NCBI GenBank assembly: GCA_963611355.1
Contig: CAVDRM010000002.1
Span: 62,001-126,000, forward strand
Origin: CAVDRM01 sp963611355
Lineage (GTDB): Bacteria; Bacillota; Clostridia; Christensenellales; Aristaeellaceae
Length of the DNA stretch: 64,000 bases
Reading direction: 5' to 3'
Below, in pieces: positions 1-7,752 of this stretch. A program made the translations under genes and the position numbers. The number at the start of each line of letters is the position of its first letter. Within the stretch, counting starts at the first letter, position 1. Below the pieces are notes generated by a model. It saw only the letters and a list, made by a program, of their open reading frames with translations, had not been told where the DNA came from and did no database searches.

Positions 1-2
1 AG

Positions 3-1787
3 GGGCTGACCTTCTGGTCGCCCAACGTCAATATTTTCAGAGACCCCCGCTGGGGGCGCGGCCACGAGACCTACGGCGAGGACCCGTTTTTGACAGCCGA
101 AGCGGGCAAGGCCTATGTGCGCGGCTTACAGGGGGACGGCGAGGTGATGAAGACCGCCGCCTGCGCAAAGCACTTTGCCGTGCATTCCGGGCCGGAGGCG
201 CTGCGCCACCGCTTTAACGCCGTCGCCTCTAAAAAGGACATGGCGGAAACCTACCTGCCCGCGTTCAAGGCGCTGGTCAGGGAAGCGCACGTGGAGGCCG
301 TCATGGGCGCGTACAACCGCACGAACGGCGAGCCGTGCTGCGGCAGCAGGACCCTGCTGCACGACATCCTGCGCGAAAAATGGGGCTTTGAGGGGCATGT
401 GGTGTCGGACTGCTGGGCGATCCGCGACTTCCACGAATGCCACCATGTGACGCATTCCTCCGAGGAGTCCGCTGCGATGGCGCTCAAAAACGGCTGCGAT
501 GTGAACTGCGGCTGCACCTACCTGAACTTAATGAAGGCGTACAAAAAGGGGCTGGTCTCGGAGCAGGACATCCGCACCGCCGCCGTGCGCCTGTTCACCA
601 CCCGCTATCTGCTGGGCATCATGGACGGGAGCGAGTACGACACCATCCCCTTCACGGCCATCGAATGCCCGGAGCACCTGAGCAAAGCGCGGGAGGCCGC
701 CGAAAAGAGCTGCGTTCTGCTCAAAAACGACGGTATGCTGCCGCTTGACAGAGAAAAAATCAAGACCCTTGCGGTCATCGGCCCGAACGCGAACAGCCGC
801 GCCGCGCTTATCGGCAATTATCACGGCACGTCCTCCCGCTACATCACCATTTTGGAGGGCATTCAGGACGCCGTCGGCGAAGATGTCCGCGTCCTCTACT
901 CCGAGGGCTGCCACCTGTTCAAGGACAGGGTGGAGGGGCTGGCGCACGCGGACGACCGCCTGTCCGAGGCCGAAGCCGCCGCCGAAAGCGCGGACGCCGT
1001 GGTGCTGGTGGTCGGTCTGGACGAGACGTTGGAGGGCGAAGAGGGCGATACGGGCAACGCCGCCGCATCGGGCGACAAGCGCGACCTGCTCCTGCCGCAG
1101 AGCCAGCGCAGGCTCTTAAGCGCGGTGCTGGCCGTCGGCAAGCCCACCGTCATCTGCCTGACGGCGGGCAGCGCCATTGACCTGGAGGAAGCGAACGACA
1201 AGGCGAACGCCCTGCTTCTTTGCTGGTACGCGGGTGCGCGGGGCGGCAGAACCGTTGCCGATATTCTCTTCGGCGCGGTATCGCCCTCCGGCAAGCTGCC
1301 CGTCACCTTCTATCACAACAGCCAGCTTGCGCACATGCCCGAATTTACGGACTATACGATGCGCGGGCGCACCTACCGCTACGTTGAGGAAGCGCCGCTC
1401 TACCCCTTCGGCTTCGGCCTGACCTACGGAAAGACCGAGGCGCTGTCCGCCGCCTGCGAGTACAGCGCGGACGGAAGCCTGACCGTCACGGCCAAGGTTC
1501 ATAACAGCGGGCGCGGCACGGAGGACGTGCTTCAGGTCTACGTGCAGAACGAGGGCAGCGCCTTTGCGCCCCCGCACCCGCGCCTGTGCGCGTTCCGGCG
1601 CGTTTTCCTTGCGCAGGGCGAAACAAAGAGCGTTTCCTTGACCATCCCCAGGGAGCGCCTGGCGGTCGTCAGCGACGACGGCGAGACCGTCTATGAAGGG
1701 CAGATCAAACTTTATGTCGGGTTCAGCCAGCCGGACGAAAAGAGTCTTGCACTCACCAACACAAAGGCGGTCGTCGTGAACGGGTAA
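3..1787 (+). CDS. Glycoside hydrolase family 3, beta-xylosidase/beta-glucosidase type (5' end outside window)
   Basis: The frame is open from base 3 and already reads WSPNVNIFRDPRWGRGHETY, the GH3 N-terminal (alpha/beta)8 domain block, so the start lies before the window and the TTG at 90 is internal. The catalytic nucleophile is the Asp in VVSDCWAIRDF; the 'SDC' form is usual in the beta-xylosidase-like branch of GH3. The second alpha/beta domain follows (CVLLKNDGMLPL, AVIGPNAN) and the C-terminal fibronectin-III-like domain (DVLQVYVQ) ends near the stop. No signal peptide can be judged. The next gene is a xylulokinase 34 bp away and a sugar ABC transporter follows, so release of xylose from imported xylo-oligosaccharides is the likely job. 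Substrate choice between xyloside and glucoside is an inference. Confidence 0.93.
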   Translation, partial: GLTFWSPNVNIFRDPRWGRGHETYGEDPFLTAEAGKAYVRGLQGDGEVMKTAACAKHFAVHSGPEALRHRFNAVASKKDMAETYLPAFKALVREAHVEAVMGAYNRTNGEPCCGSRTLLHDILREKWGFEGHVVSDCWAIRDFHECHHVTHSSEESAAMALKNGCDVNCGCTYLNLMKAYKKGLVSEQDIRTAAVRLFTTRYLLGIMDGSEYDTIPFTAIECPEHLSKAREAAEKSCVLLKNDGMLPLDREKIKTLAVIGPNANSRAALIGNYHGTSSRYITILEGIQDAVGEDVRVLYSEGCHLFKDRVEGLAHADDRLSEAEAAAESADAVVLVVGLDETLEGEEGDTGNAAASGDKRDLLLPQSQRRLLSAVLAVGKPTVICLTAGSAIDLEEANDKANALLLCWYAGARGGRTVADILFGAVSPSGKLPVTFYHNSQLAHMPEFTDYTMRGRTYRYVEEAPLYPFGFGLTYGKTEALSAACEYSADGSLTVTAKVHNSGRGTEDVLQVYVQNEGSAFAPPHPRLCAFRRVFLAQGETKSVSLTIPRERLAVVSDDGETVYEGQIKLYVGFSQPDEKSLALTNTKAVVVNG

Positions 1788-1821
1788 GCCGTCCGCGCTC
1801 AGACCTTACGGAGGCACATAC

Positions 1822-3300
1822 ATGGCGTATTTTATCGGTGCGGATTTGGGCACCTCATCCTTAAAGCTGCTGCTCATGGACGAGCACGGCAGCATCCGTC
1901 GGGTGGTCAGCAGGGAATACCCCCTGGAATTTCCCCATGCGGGCTGGAGCCAGCAGGCGCCGGAGGACTGGGCGCGGGCGCTGAAGGAGGGCATTCCGGA
2001 GCTGATTTCCGGCATTGACCGCACGCTGATCCGCGGCATCGGCTGCGGCGGGCAGATGCACGGGCTGGTCGTGCTGGATGAAGCGGACAGGGTCATCCGC
2101 CCCGCCATTTTGTGGAATGACGGGCGCACGGAAAAGCAGGTGGAGTACCTCAATGAGGTCATCGGCCGCAGGCGCCTGTCCGAGCTGACCGCGAACATCG
2201 CCTTTGCGGGCTTCACCGCCCCGAAGCTCCTGTGGATGCGCGAAAACGAGCCGGAGAATTTCCGCAGAATCCGCAAAATCATGCTCCCCAAGGATTATAT
2301 CAACTATTTGCTGACCGGCGTTCACGCCTGCGATTATTCGGACGCCTCCGGCACGCTGATGCTGGATGTAAAAAACAGGCGCTGGTCCAAGGAAATGCTG
2401 GACATCTGCGGCGTTTCGCAAGAGCAGATGCCCAAGCTGTTTGAAAGCTACGAATGCATCGGCACGGTCGAGCCGGAGATGGCGAAAGCCCTCGGCCTCC
2501 CCGGCAATGTGCGCGTGGCCGCGGGCGCGGGCGACAATGCCGCCGCCGCGGTCGGCACGGGCGTTGTGGGCGAGGGCGGCTGCAACATCAGCCTCGGCAC
2601 GTCCGGCACGGTGTTCATCTCCTCCGCGCATTTCGGGGTCGACCCGACCAATGCCCTGCACGCCTTTGCCCACGCGGACGGCGGCTATCACCTGATGGGC
2701 TGTATGCTCTCCGCCGCGTCCTGCAACAAGTGGTTTCTGGAGGACATCCTCCGCACGGACGCCTTTGCGGACGAGCAGGCTGCCGTCAAAGAGGAGCGTC
2801 TCGGCGAAAACAGCGTGTTTTTCCTGCCCTATTTAATGGGCGAGCGCAGCCCCATCAACGACACCAATGCCCGCGCCGCGTTCATCGGCATGAGCATGGA
2901 CTCGACCCGCGCCGACATGGTGCAGGCGGTGCTGGAGGGCGTGGCCTTCGCCATTCGGGACAGCGTGGAGGTGGCGCGCTCCTTGGGGCTTGACATCCGC
3001 TCCGCGAAAATCTGCGGCGGCGGCGCGAAAAGCCCGCTGTGGAGGAAAATCATGGCGAACGTGCTGGGCATCCGCCTGGAAAGCCCCGCCAGCGAGCAGG
3101 GCCCCGGCATGGGCGGCGCGATGCTGGCAATGGTCGCCTGCGGGCAGTATGCAAGCGTGCAAACAGCCTGCGGCTCCCTGTGCAGCGTCTCGGCCGTTCT
3201 GGAGCCGGACGAAGCGCTGACCGCCCGCTACGAGCGGCAGTACCGCAAATACAGGGTGCTGTATCCGGCCTTAAGGGACGCATTCCCCGTGCTCCGATGA
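1822..3300 (+). CDS. xylB: Xylulokinase (FGGY family)
   Basis: Phosphorylates D-xylulose to xylulose 5-phosphate with ATP, feeding the pentose phosphate pathway. The 492-residue length is normal for FGGY kinases. Visible blocks are the N-terminal phosphate loop IGADLGTSSLKLLLMD, GCGGQMHGLVVLD, and the C-terminal actin-like ATPase part with SLGTSGTVF and GGGAKSPLW. The GQMHG block and the P(H)AGWSQQ-type segment fit xylulokinase better than glycerol or gluconate kinase. The start is ATG 1822 after a GGAGG 7 bases upstream. It sits between the GH3 enzyme and the sugar transporter and very probably shares their transcript. No xylose isomerase is seen in the window. Confidence 0.93.
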   Translation: MAYFIGADLGTSSLKLLLMDEHGSIRRVVSREYPLEFPHAGWSQQAPEDWARALKEGIPELISGIDRTLIRGIGCGGQMHGLVVLDEADRVIRPAILWNDGRTEKQVEYLNEVIGRRRLSELTANIAFAGFTAPKLLWMRENEPENFRRIRKIMLPKDYINYLLTGVHACDYSDASGTLMLDVKNRRWSKEMLDICGVSQEQMPKLFESYECIGTVEPEMAKALGLPGNVRVAAGAGDNAAAAVGTGVVGEGGCNISLGTSGTVFISSAHFGVDPTNALHAFAHADGGYHLMGCMLSAASCNKWFLEDILRTDAFADEQAAVKEERLGENSVFFLPYLMGERSPINDTNARAAFIGMSMDSTRADMVQAVLEGVAFAIRDSVEVARSLGLDIRSAKICGGGAKSPLWRKIMANVLGIRLESPASEQGPGMGGAMLAMVACGQYASVQTACGSLCSVSAVLEPDEALTARYERQYRKYRVLYPALRDAFPVLR

Positions 3301-3402
3301 TTTGTCTTTCTTTCGTCTGAAACAGCACGAAGATGTTGTTTATCGGCAGCGCCGCGCTGAGGAGGCTGTGCGGTGAAGCGTGCATCCTGCATCGAATGCG
3401 AA

Positions 3403-3447
3403 TGAAAAAATCGAAGGGCTTCCCGAACGCACAGGGAGATTTTTTCA
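3403..3447 (+). terminator. Hairpin between xylB and the solute-binding protein gene
   Basis: A 10-bp arm ending in A6 (3403-3412) is matched by an arm with T6 (3438-3447), with a small inner GGGCTTCCC pairing. It could end or attenuate xylB transcription in the 254-bp gap before the binding-protein gene. I see no convincing -35/-10 pair in this gap. Confidence 0.5.
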
Positions 3448-3554
3448 GGAAGCGGACGGTTCGGAAGGCACATTCGCCGCCGCCGAACGGCAAGGCGATG
3501 CCGAGGATAAATAAGCGGTGAAAATCCGCTGAAATTTGTAAGGAGGTCTCCCCA

Positions 3555-4871
3555 ATGAAAAAAATCCTGTCTCTGGTTCTGGCTCTCCTGATGGTGCTGA
3601 GCTGCATGAGCTTTGCCGCCGCAGAGGAAAAAGGCGTCATCAACCTGTACGCCTTCACCGATGAAGTGCCCACCATGCTCCAGCGTTACCTCGACCTGCA
3701 TCCCGAATTTCCCTATACCCTGAACGTGACCATTATCGCCACCACCGACGGCCTGTATCAGCCCGCTCTGGACCAGGCGCTGAGCGCCGGCGGCGCGGAC
3801 GCTCCGGACATCTATTGCGCGGAGTCTGCCTTCGTCCTCAAATACACGCAGGGCGACATGGCCTCCTACGCCGCCGCCTATGACGACCTCGGCCTCAACA
3901 CCGCGGAAGCCATCAAGGAAGCGGACATCGCCCAGTACACCGTGGACATTGGCACCCGTCCCTCCGACGGCAAGGTCGTGGGTCTGGGCTATCAGGCCAC
4001 CGGCGGCGCGTTCATCTATCGCCGCTCCATCGCCAAGGACGTTTGGGGCACCGATGACCCCGATACCATCGCCTCCAAAATCGGCCCCGGCTGGGACAAA
4101 TTCTTTGAAGCGGCCGCCGAGCTGCGCGCAAAGGGCTACGGCATCGTCTCCGGCGACGGCGACATCTGGCACGCCATCGAGAACAGCTCCGAAAAGGGCT
4201 GGCTGAACGAGGACGGCGAGCTGTACATCGACCCCGCCCGCGAAGAGTTCCTCGACCTGTCCAAGAAGCTCAAGGACAATGACTATCACAACGACACGCA
4301 GGACTGGACCGACGCCTGGTATGCCGACATGAAGGGCATCGGTGCCAAGGGCATCCTCGGCTTCTACGGCCCCGCCTGGCTTATCAACTACGTCATCGCC
4401 GGCAACAGCGGCGACACCTACGGCGACTGGGCCGTCTGCACCCCGAACGTCGGCTTCTTCTGGGGCGGCACCTGGCTGCTGGCCAACAAGGACACCGCGA
4501 AGAAGGACGCCGTGGCTGAGCTGATTCACTGGGTCACTTTGGACTGCACCGCCGAAGGCCTCCAGTACGGCTGGGCGAACGGCAACATCTACGGCGACGG
4601 CGGCACCAAGGACTGCGTCGGGTCCGGCACGGTCATGGCGATGAGCGACGGCAAGCTGGACTTCCTCGGCGGCCAGAACATGTTTGACATTTTCGTTGCC
4701 GCGAACCAGTATGCGAACGGCAAGAACCTCACCCAGTATGATGAGAGCATCAACAGCCTGTGGCGCGACGCTGTCCGTCAGTACACCGGCGGCGCGATGA
4801 GCCGCGAGGACGCGATTGAATTCTTCAAGACCAACGTTGCCGACCAGCTCGGCATCGAAGCCGCTCAATGA
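3555..4871 (+). CDS. Carbohydrate ABC transporter, extracellular solute-binding protein
   Basis: A 438-residue family-1 type solute-binding protein. The first 24 residues form a secretion signal (MKKILSLVLALLMVLS hydrophobic core) ending at AAA-EE, which looks like signal peptidase I cleavage. A Cys at residue 17 (VLSC) is a poor lipobox, so lipid anchoring is uncertain. The mature part shows the usual features of sugar-binding proteins: DAPDIYCAE near the hinge, GGAFIYRRS, and the C-terminal FFKTNVADQL. The RBS AAGGAGGT is very strong, as expected for a high-copy binding protein. Two permease genes follow. The neighbouring GH3 enzyme and xylulokinase suggest a xylo-oligosaccharide ligand, which is inference from context. 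Confidence 0.9.
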   Translation: MKKILSLVLALLMVLSCMSFAAAEEKGVINLYAFTDEVPTMLQRYLDLHPEFPYTLNVTIIATTDGLYQPALDQALSAGGADAPDIYCAESAFVLKYTQGDMASYAAAYDDLGLNTAEAIKEADIAQYTVDIGTRPSDGKVVGLGYQATGGAFIYRRSIAKDVWGTDDPDTIASKIGPGWDKFFEAAAELRAKGYGIVSGDGDIWHAIENSSEKGWLNEDGELYIDPAREEFLDLSKKLKDNDYHNDTQDWTDAWYADMKGIGAKGILGFYGPAWLINYVIAGNSGDTYGDWAVCTPNVGFFWGGTWLLANKDTAKKDAVAELIHWVTLDCTAEGLQYGWANGNIYGDGGTKDCVGSGTVMAMSDGKLDFLGGQNMFDIFVAANQYANGKNLTQYDESINSLWRDAVRQYTGGAMSREDAIEFFKTNVADQLGIEAAQ

Positions 4872-4895
4872 CCTTTTCTCCCCTTGTTTCCGGAC

Positions 4896-4915
4896 GGACG
4901 GGCAACCGCCCGTCC
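4896..4915 (+). other. Stem-loop behind the solute-binding protein gene
   Basis: GGACGGGC and GCCCGTCC form a perfect 8-bp stem with a 4-base loop, 24 bases after the stop codon and without a T tract. In sugar ABC operons such a stem commonly stabilises the upstream message or limits read-through, so that binding protein exceeds permease. That role is inferred here. Confidence 0.55.
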
Positions 4916-5008
4916 GCTTCGGTTGAAGGGGCATTCTCCGGCTTCACGGAAAATCTCAGAGCCCGATACATGAGGTGCATTCATTGTATCGGGGCGGGGA
5001 GGAATACA

Positions 5009-5986
5009 ATGAGCAGTACTGTGAAAAGAAAAAGCGTCAGCTATGCGAAATACGGCTATCTGTTCAGCCTGCCCTTTGTGCTGGCCTATGCCGTGTTCAT
5101 GCTGTACCCGACCATTTATACCTTTGTCATCAGCTTTAGCGATTTGAAGGGCGTCGCCACCAACACCTGGCATTTCCTGGACGAGCCCTTCCAGAACTTT
5201 CAAAAAATCCTCACCAACAAAACCTTCCTTGATTCCATCGGCAATACCTTCCTCATCTGGATTATGAACTTCATTCCGCAGATGCTTATGGCGCTGCTGC
5301 TGACGGCCTGGTTTACCCGCCGGAAGGTGACCATCCGCGGGCAGGGCGCGTTCAAGGTCATTTTCTATCTGCCCAACATCATCACCGCCGCCACGGTCGG
5401 CATCCTGTTCAACGCCTTCTTCGGCTACCCCGTCGGCCCCATCAACTCCCTGCGCAATATGCTGGGGCTCAGCTCGTTCTACTACCTGAACGACGCATGG
5501 TCATCCCGCCTCATCGTGGCGTTCATTCAGTTCTGGCAGTGGTTCGGCTACACGGCCATCGTGCTGATTTCGGGCGTTCTGGGCATCAACCCCACGCTCT
5601 TTGAATCCGCTGAAATTGACGGTGCGACGCCGACGCAGGTGTTCTGGAAAATCACCCTGCCCTGCATGCGCACCATCCTGATTTACACCCTCATCACCAG
5701 CACCATCGGCGGCCTGAACATGTTCGATATCCCCAAGGTGTTCAACGACGGCAAGCCCGCGAACGCCACCATGACGTCCTCCCTGTTCATCTACAAGCAG
5801 GCGTTTTCGGGGACGTACCAGTACGGCCGTGCGGCCGCGGCGAGCATCATCATGTTCCTCATCGTCGTCGTGCTGTCCGTGTTCGTCTTCTATCTCATGC
5901 GCGACCGCTATGACGTGCGCGAGCTGCGCAAGCAGCGCCGGTTAGAGGGGCGCCTGCAGAGAGGAGGGAATCATCATGGCCACTGA
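5009..5986 (+). CDS. Sugar ABC transporter permease (MalF/UgpA type)
   Basis: A 325-residue inner-membrane permease with six predicted hydrophobic segments, starting YLFSLPFVLAYAVFMLYP. The coupling loop that contacts the ATPase is visible as ESAEIDGATPTQVFWKITLP. The frame is open back to 4868, but the start at ATG 5009 has a GGGGAGGAA RBS and gives the normal N-terminus MSSTVKRKS; the longer reading adds 47 residues of non-membrane sequence overlapping the intergenic hairpin. The gene overlaps the next permease by 11 bases. It pairs with that protein to form the transmembrane pore. Confidence 0.93.
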   Translation: MSSTVKRKSVSYAKYGYLFSLPFVLAYAVFMLYPTIYTFVISFSDLKGVATNTWHFLDEPFQNFQKILTNKTFLDSIGNTFLIWIMNFIPQMLMALLLTAWFTRRKVTIRGQGAFKVIFYLPNIITAATVGILFNAFFGYPVGPINSLRNMLGLSSFYYLNDAWSSRLIVAFIQFWQWFGYTAIVLISGVLGINPTLFESAEIDGATPTQVFWKITLPCMRTILIYTLITSTIGGLNMFDIPKVFNDGKPANATMTSSLFIYKQAFSGTYQYGRAAAASIIMFLIVVVLSVFVFYLMRDRYDVRELRKQRRLEGRLQRGGNHHGH

Positions 5987-6836
5987 TAACAGAGTTAAGC
6001 TGAGCGGCACCGGATTTTTCGGCATGTTCATCAAGTATTTTGTGTGCATCCTTCTGTCGATTCTCTGCCTCTTCCCGTTTTACATCATGATCATCAACGC
6101 CACCCGCGATACCTATTCCATCCAGCAGAACGCCATTGCGCTGCTCCCCTCCAACGCCCTGCTGACCAACTATGCGGTGTTCGGCGAAAAGGCGTTCAAC
6201 CCCTTCATCGGCTTTAAAAATTCCATGATTATCTCCACCTGCTCAACGGCGCTGACGGTATATTTTTCCACCCTCACAGCCTATTCCCTGGTGGCGTACA
6301 CATGGAAGCTGCGCAACGCCCTGTTCGGCTTCATCCTCGCCGTGATGATGATTCCCGGTCAGGTCGTGTCCATCGGCTTTTACCAGTTCATGTACAAAAT
6401 CGGCATGACGAACAACCTCCTGGCGCTCATTCTCCCGTCCATCGCGGCGCCCAGCATGGTCTTCTTCATGCGCCAGTACATGATTCCCTCGCTCAGCATG
6501 GACATTGTCGCCTCGGCGCGCATTGACGGCGCAAGCGAATTCCGCACGTTCAATGCCATCGTCCTGCCCATCATGAAGCCCGCGATGGCGACACAGGCCA
6601 TCTTCGCCTTCGTCACGAGCTGGAACCGCCTCTTTGAGCCGATGATTCTCCTGACAAGGCGCGAAAACTACACCATGCCCATCATGGTCAGCCTCTTGAA
6701 GGGCGACATCTACAAGACCGAGTACGGCACGGTCTATCTCGCCCTGACCATGTCCGTTCTCCCCCTGCTGATTATCTACTTCATCCTCAGCAAGTACATC
6801 ATCGCAGGCGTGGCGCTGGGCGGCGTGAAGGAATAA
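5976..6836 (+). CDS. Sugar ABC transporter permease (MalG/UgpE type)
   Basis: A 286-residue second permease. It has the expected hydrophobic segments, the LFPFYIMIINATRD opening and the ATPase-coupling loop ASARIDGASEFRTFNAIVLP. The start at ATG 5976 follows GAGAGGAGGG and overlaps the upstream permease, indicating translational coupling. No nucleotide-binding subunit follows: the next features are a terminator and recO on the other strand. The importer must therefore borrow an ATPase encoded elsewhere, as MsmX-dependent sugar importers of Firmicutes do. Confidence 0.93.
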   Translation: MATDNRVKLSGTGFFGMFIKYFVCILLSILCLFPFYIMIINATRDTYSIQQNAIALLPSNALLTNYAVFGEKAFNPFIGFKNSMIISTCSTALTVYFSTLTAYSLVAYTWKLRNALFGFILAVMMIPGQVVSIGFYQFMYKIGMTNNLLALILPSIAAPSMVFFMRQYMIPSLSMDIVASARIDGASEFRTFNAIVLPIMKPAMATQAIFAFVTSWNRLFEPMILLTRRENYTMPIMVSLLKGDIYKTEYGTVYLALTMSVLPLLIIYFILSKYIIAGVALGGVKE

Positions 6837-6855
6837 CGCCTTCCCAGAGGGCATC

Positions 6856-6891
6856 AAAAATCCCCGGCTCCGAAAAGGGGCGGGGATTTTT
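6856..6891 (+). terminator. Rho-independent terminator, probably bidirectional
   Basis: An 11-bp stem (AAAAATCCCCG pairing with CGGGGATTTTT) with a T-run on the plus strand and an A-run on the other side. It ends the sugar operon and also lies behind recO, which reads toward it. Confidence 0.88.
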
Positions 6892-6923
6892 TGTGTTATT
6901 GTTTAACTTGTTTCAATGCCGTT

Positions 6924-7697
6924 CTACCGCAGCCCCTTGCCGCCGGGCAGACGGGTCTCCAGTCGGGATTCCATGTAGCGCATGAGGAGGGGAAGCGGGG
7001 CGTCTTGGGGCGGGCAGGCGGTTTGTTCAATGCCGACGGCCAGTACGTCGCGCAGCCAGGCGATTTCCCGCGCAGACACGGGAAAGGCGGGAAGGTCGGC
7101 GCGCTCGCAGCTGCGGCAGACAAGGCCGCCTTCTTCGATGTCAAACAGCCGTGCTTCGCTTTTCAGGACAGGCTGATGGCCGTGCGCATCGCCCGCCTGT
7201 ATGCCGGACTCACTGTCCAGCCGCTGCCCGCAGCGGACGCAGTGGCGAAGGCGCGGGCGATAGCCGGACAGGGCGGCGTCCATGAGCAGGAAGGCGGCGG
7301 TGACGGCGCGGGCATCCAGCTCCGTGTAGCAGACACGCTTGAACGAGCGAAGGAGCAGGGTGAAGAGTCTGCCGGGGCGCTCGGCGGGCAGCGCCTGCGC
7401 GCCGATGACCTGCAGCATATAGGCGGCGTAGCGCAGGCGCTCGTAGTCCGTGCGCAGGTCGTAGAAGCTGTCGATGACGGAGCAGGAGACGACCGTGGCG
7501 CGGCCCCGCCCGCGAAAGAGGACATACTCGCCAAAGGCGAACAGCTCCGCGCCCGCCAGCAGAGGGCTGCCCGGCTTCTTGCAGCTCCGCGCCAGCGCGT
7601 CCACCCGCCCCAGCTCCGGCGTGAGCAGGGTCAGCATGCGGTCGTTTTCCCGATAATCCGCGTGGCGCAGGACGATGGCCTGCGTGGTGATGTTCAT
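6924..7697 (-). CDS. recO: DNA repair protein RecO
   Basis: RecO anneals complementary single strands and loads RecA in the RecFOR pathway. The 257-residue product begins MNITTQAIVLRHADYRENDR, matching the RecO N-terminal OB fold, and holds the zinc-ribbon pairs CVRCGQ and CRSC in its C-terminal half. It lies 55 bases downstream of addA on the same strand, so two recombination functions probably share one transcript. The RBS AGGAGG sits just before ATG 7697. Confidence 0.95.
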   Translation of the reverse strand: MNITTQAIVLRHADYRENDRMLTLLTPELGRVDALARSCKKPGSPLLAGAELFAFGEYVLFRGRGRATVVSCSVIDSFYDLRTDYERLRYAAYMLQVIGAQALPAERPGRLFTLLLRSFKRVCYTELDARAVTAAFLLMDAALSGYRPRLRHCVRCGQRLDSESGIQAGDAHGHQPVLKSEARLFDIEEGGLVCRSCERADLPAFPVSAREIAWLRDVLAVGIEQTACPPQDAPLPLLMRYMESRLETRLPGGKGLR

Positions 7698-7752
7698 GGC
7701 CGTCCTCCTTTCGGCAGCGTGAAACGTGCGGTATGCAAAGGCATGATGTCTG

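Noticed and set aside
3228..4934. 568-codon open frame on the minus strand opposite the solute-binding protein gene
   Set aside because: High-GC shadow: no family resemblance, Val/Ala/Gly/Arg-biased, and lies over an evident binding-protein gene.
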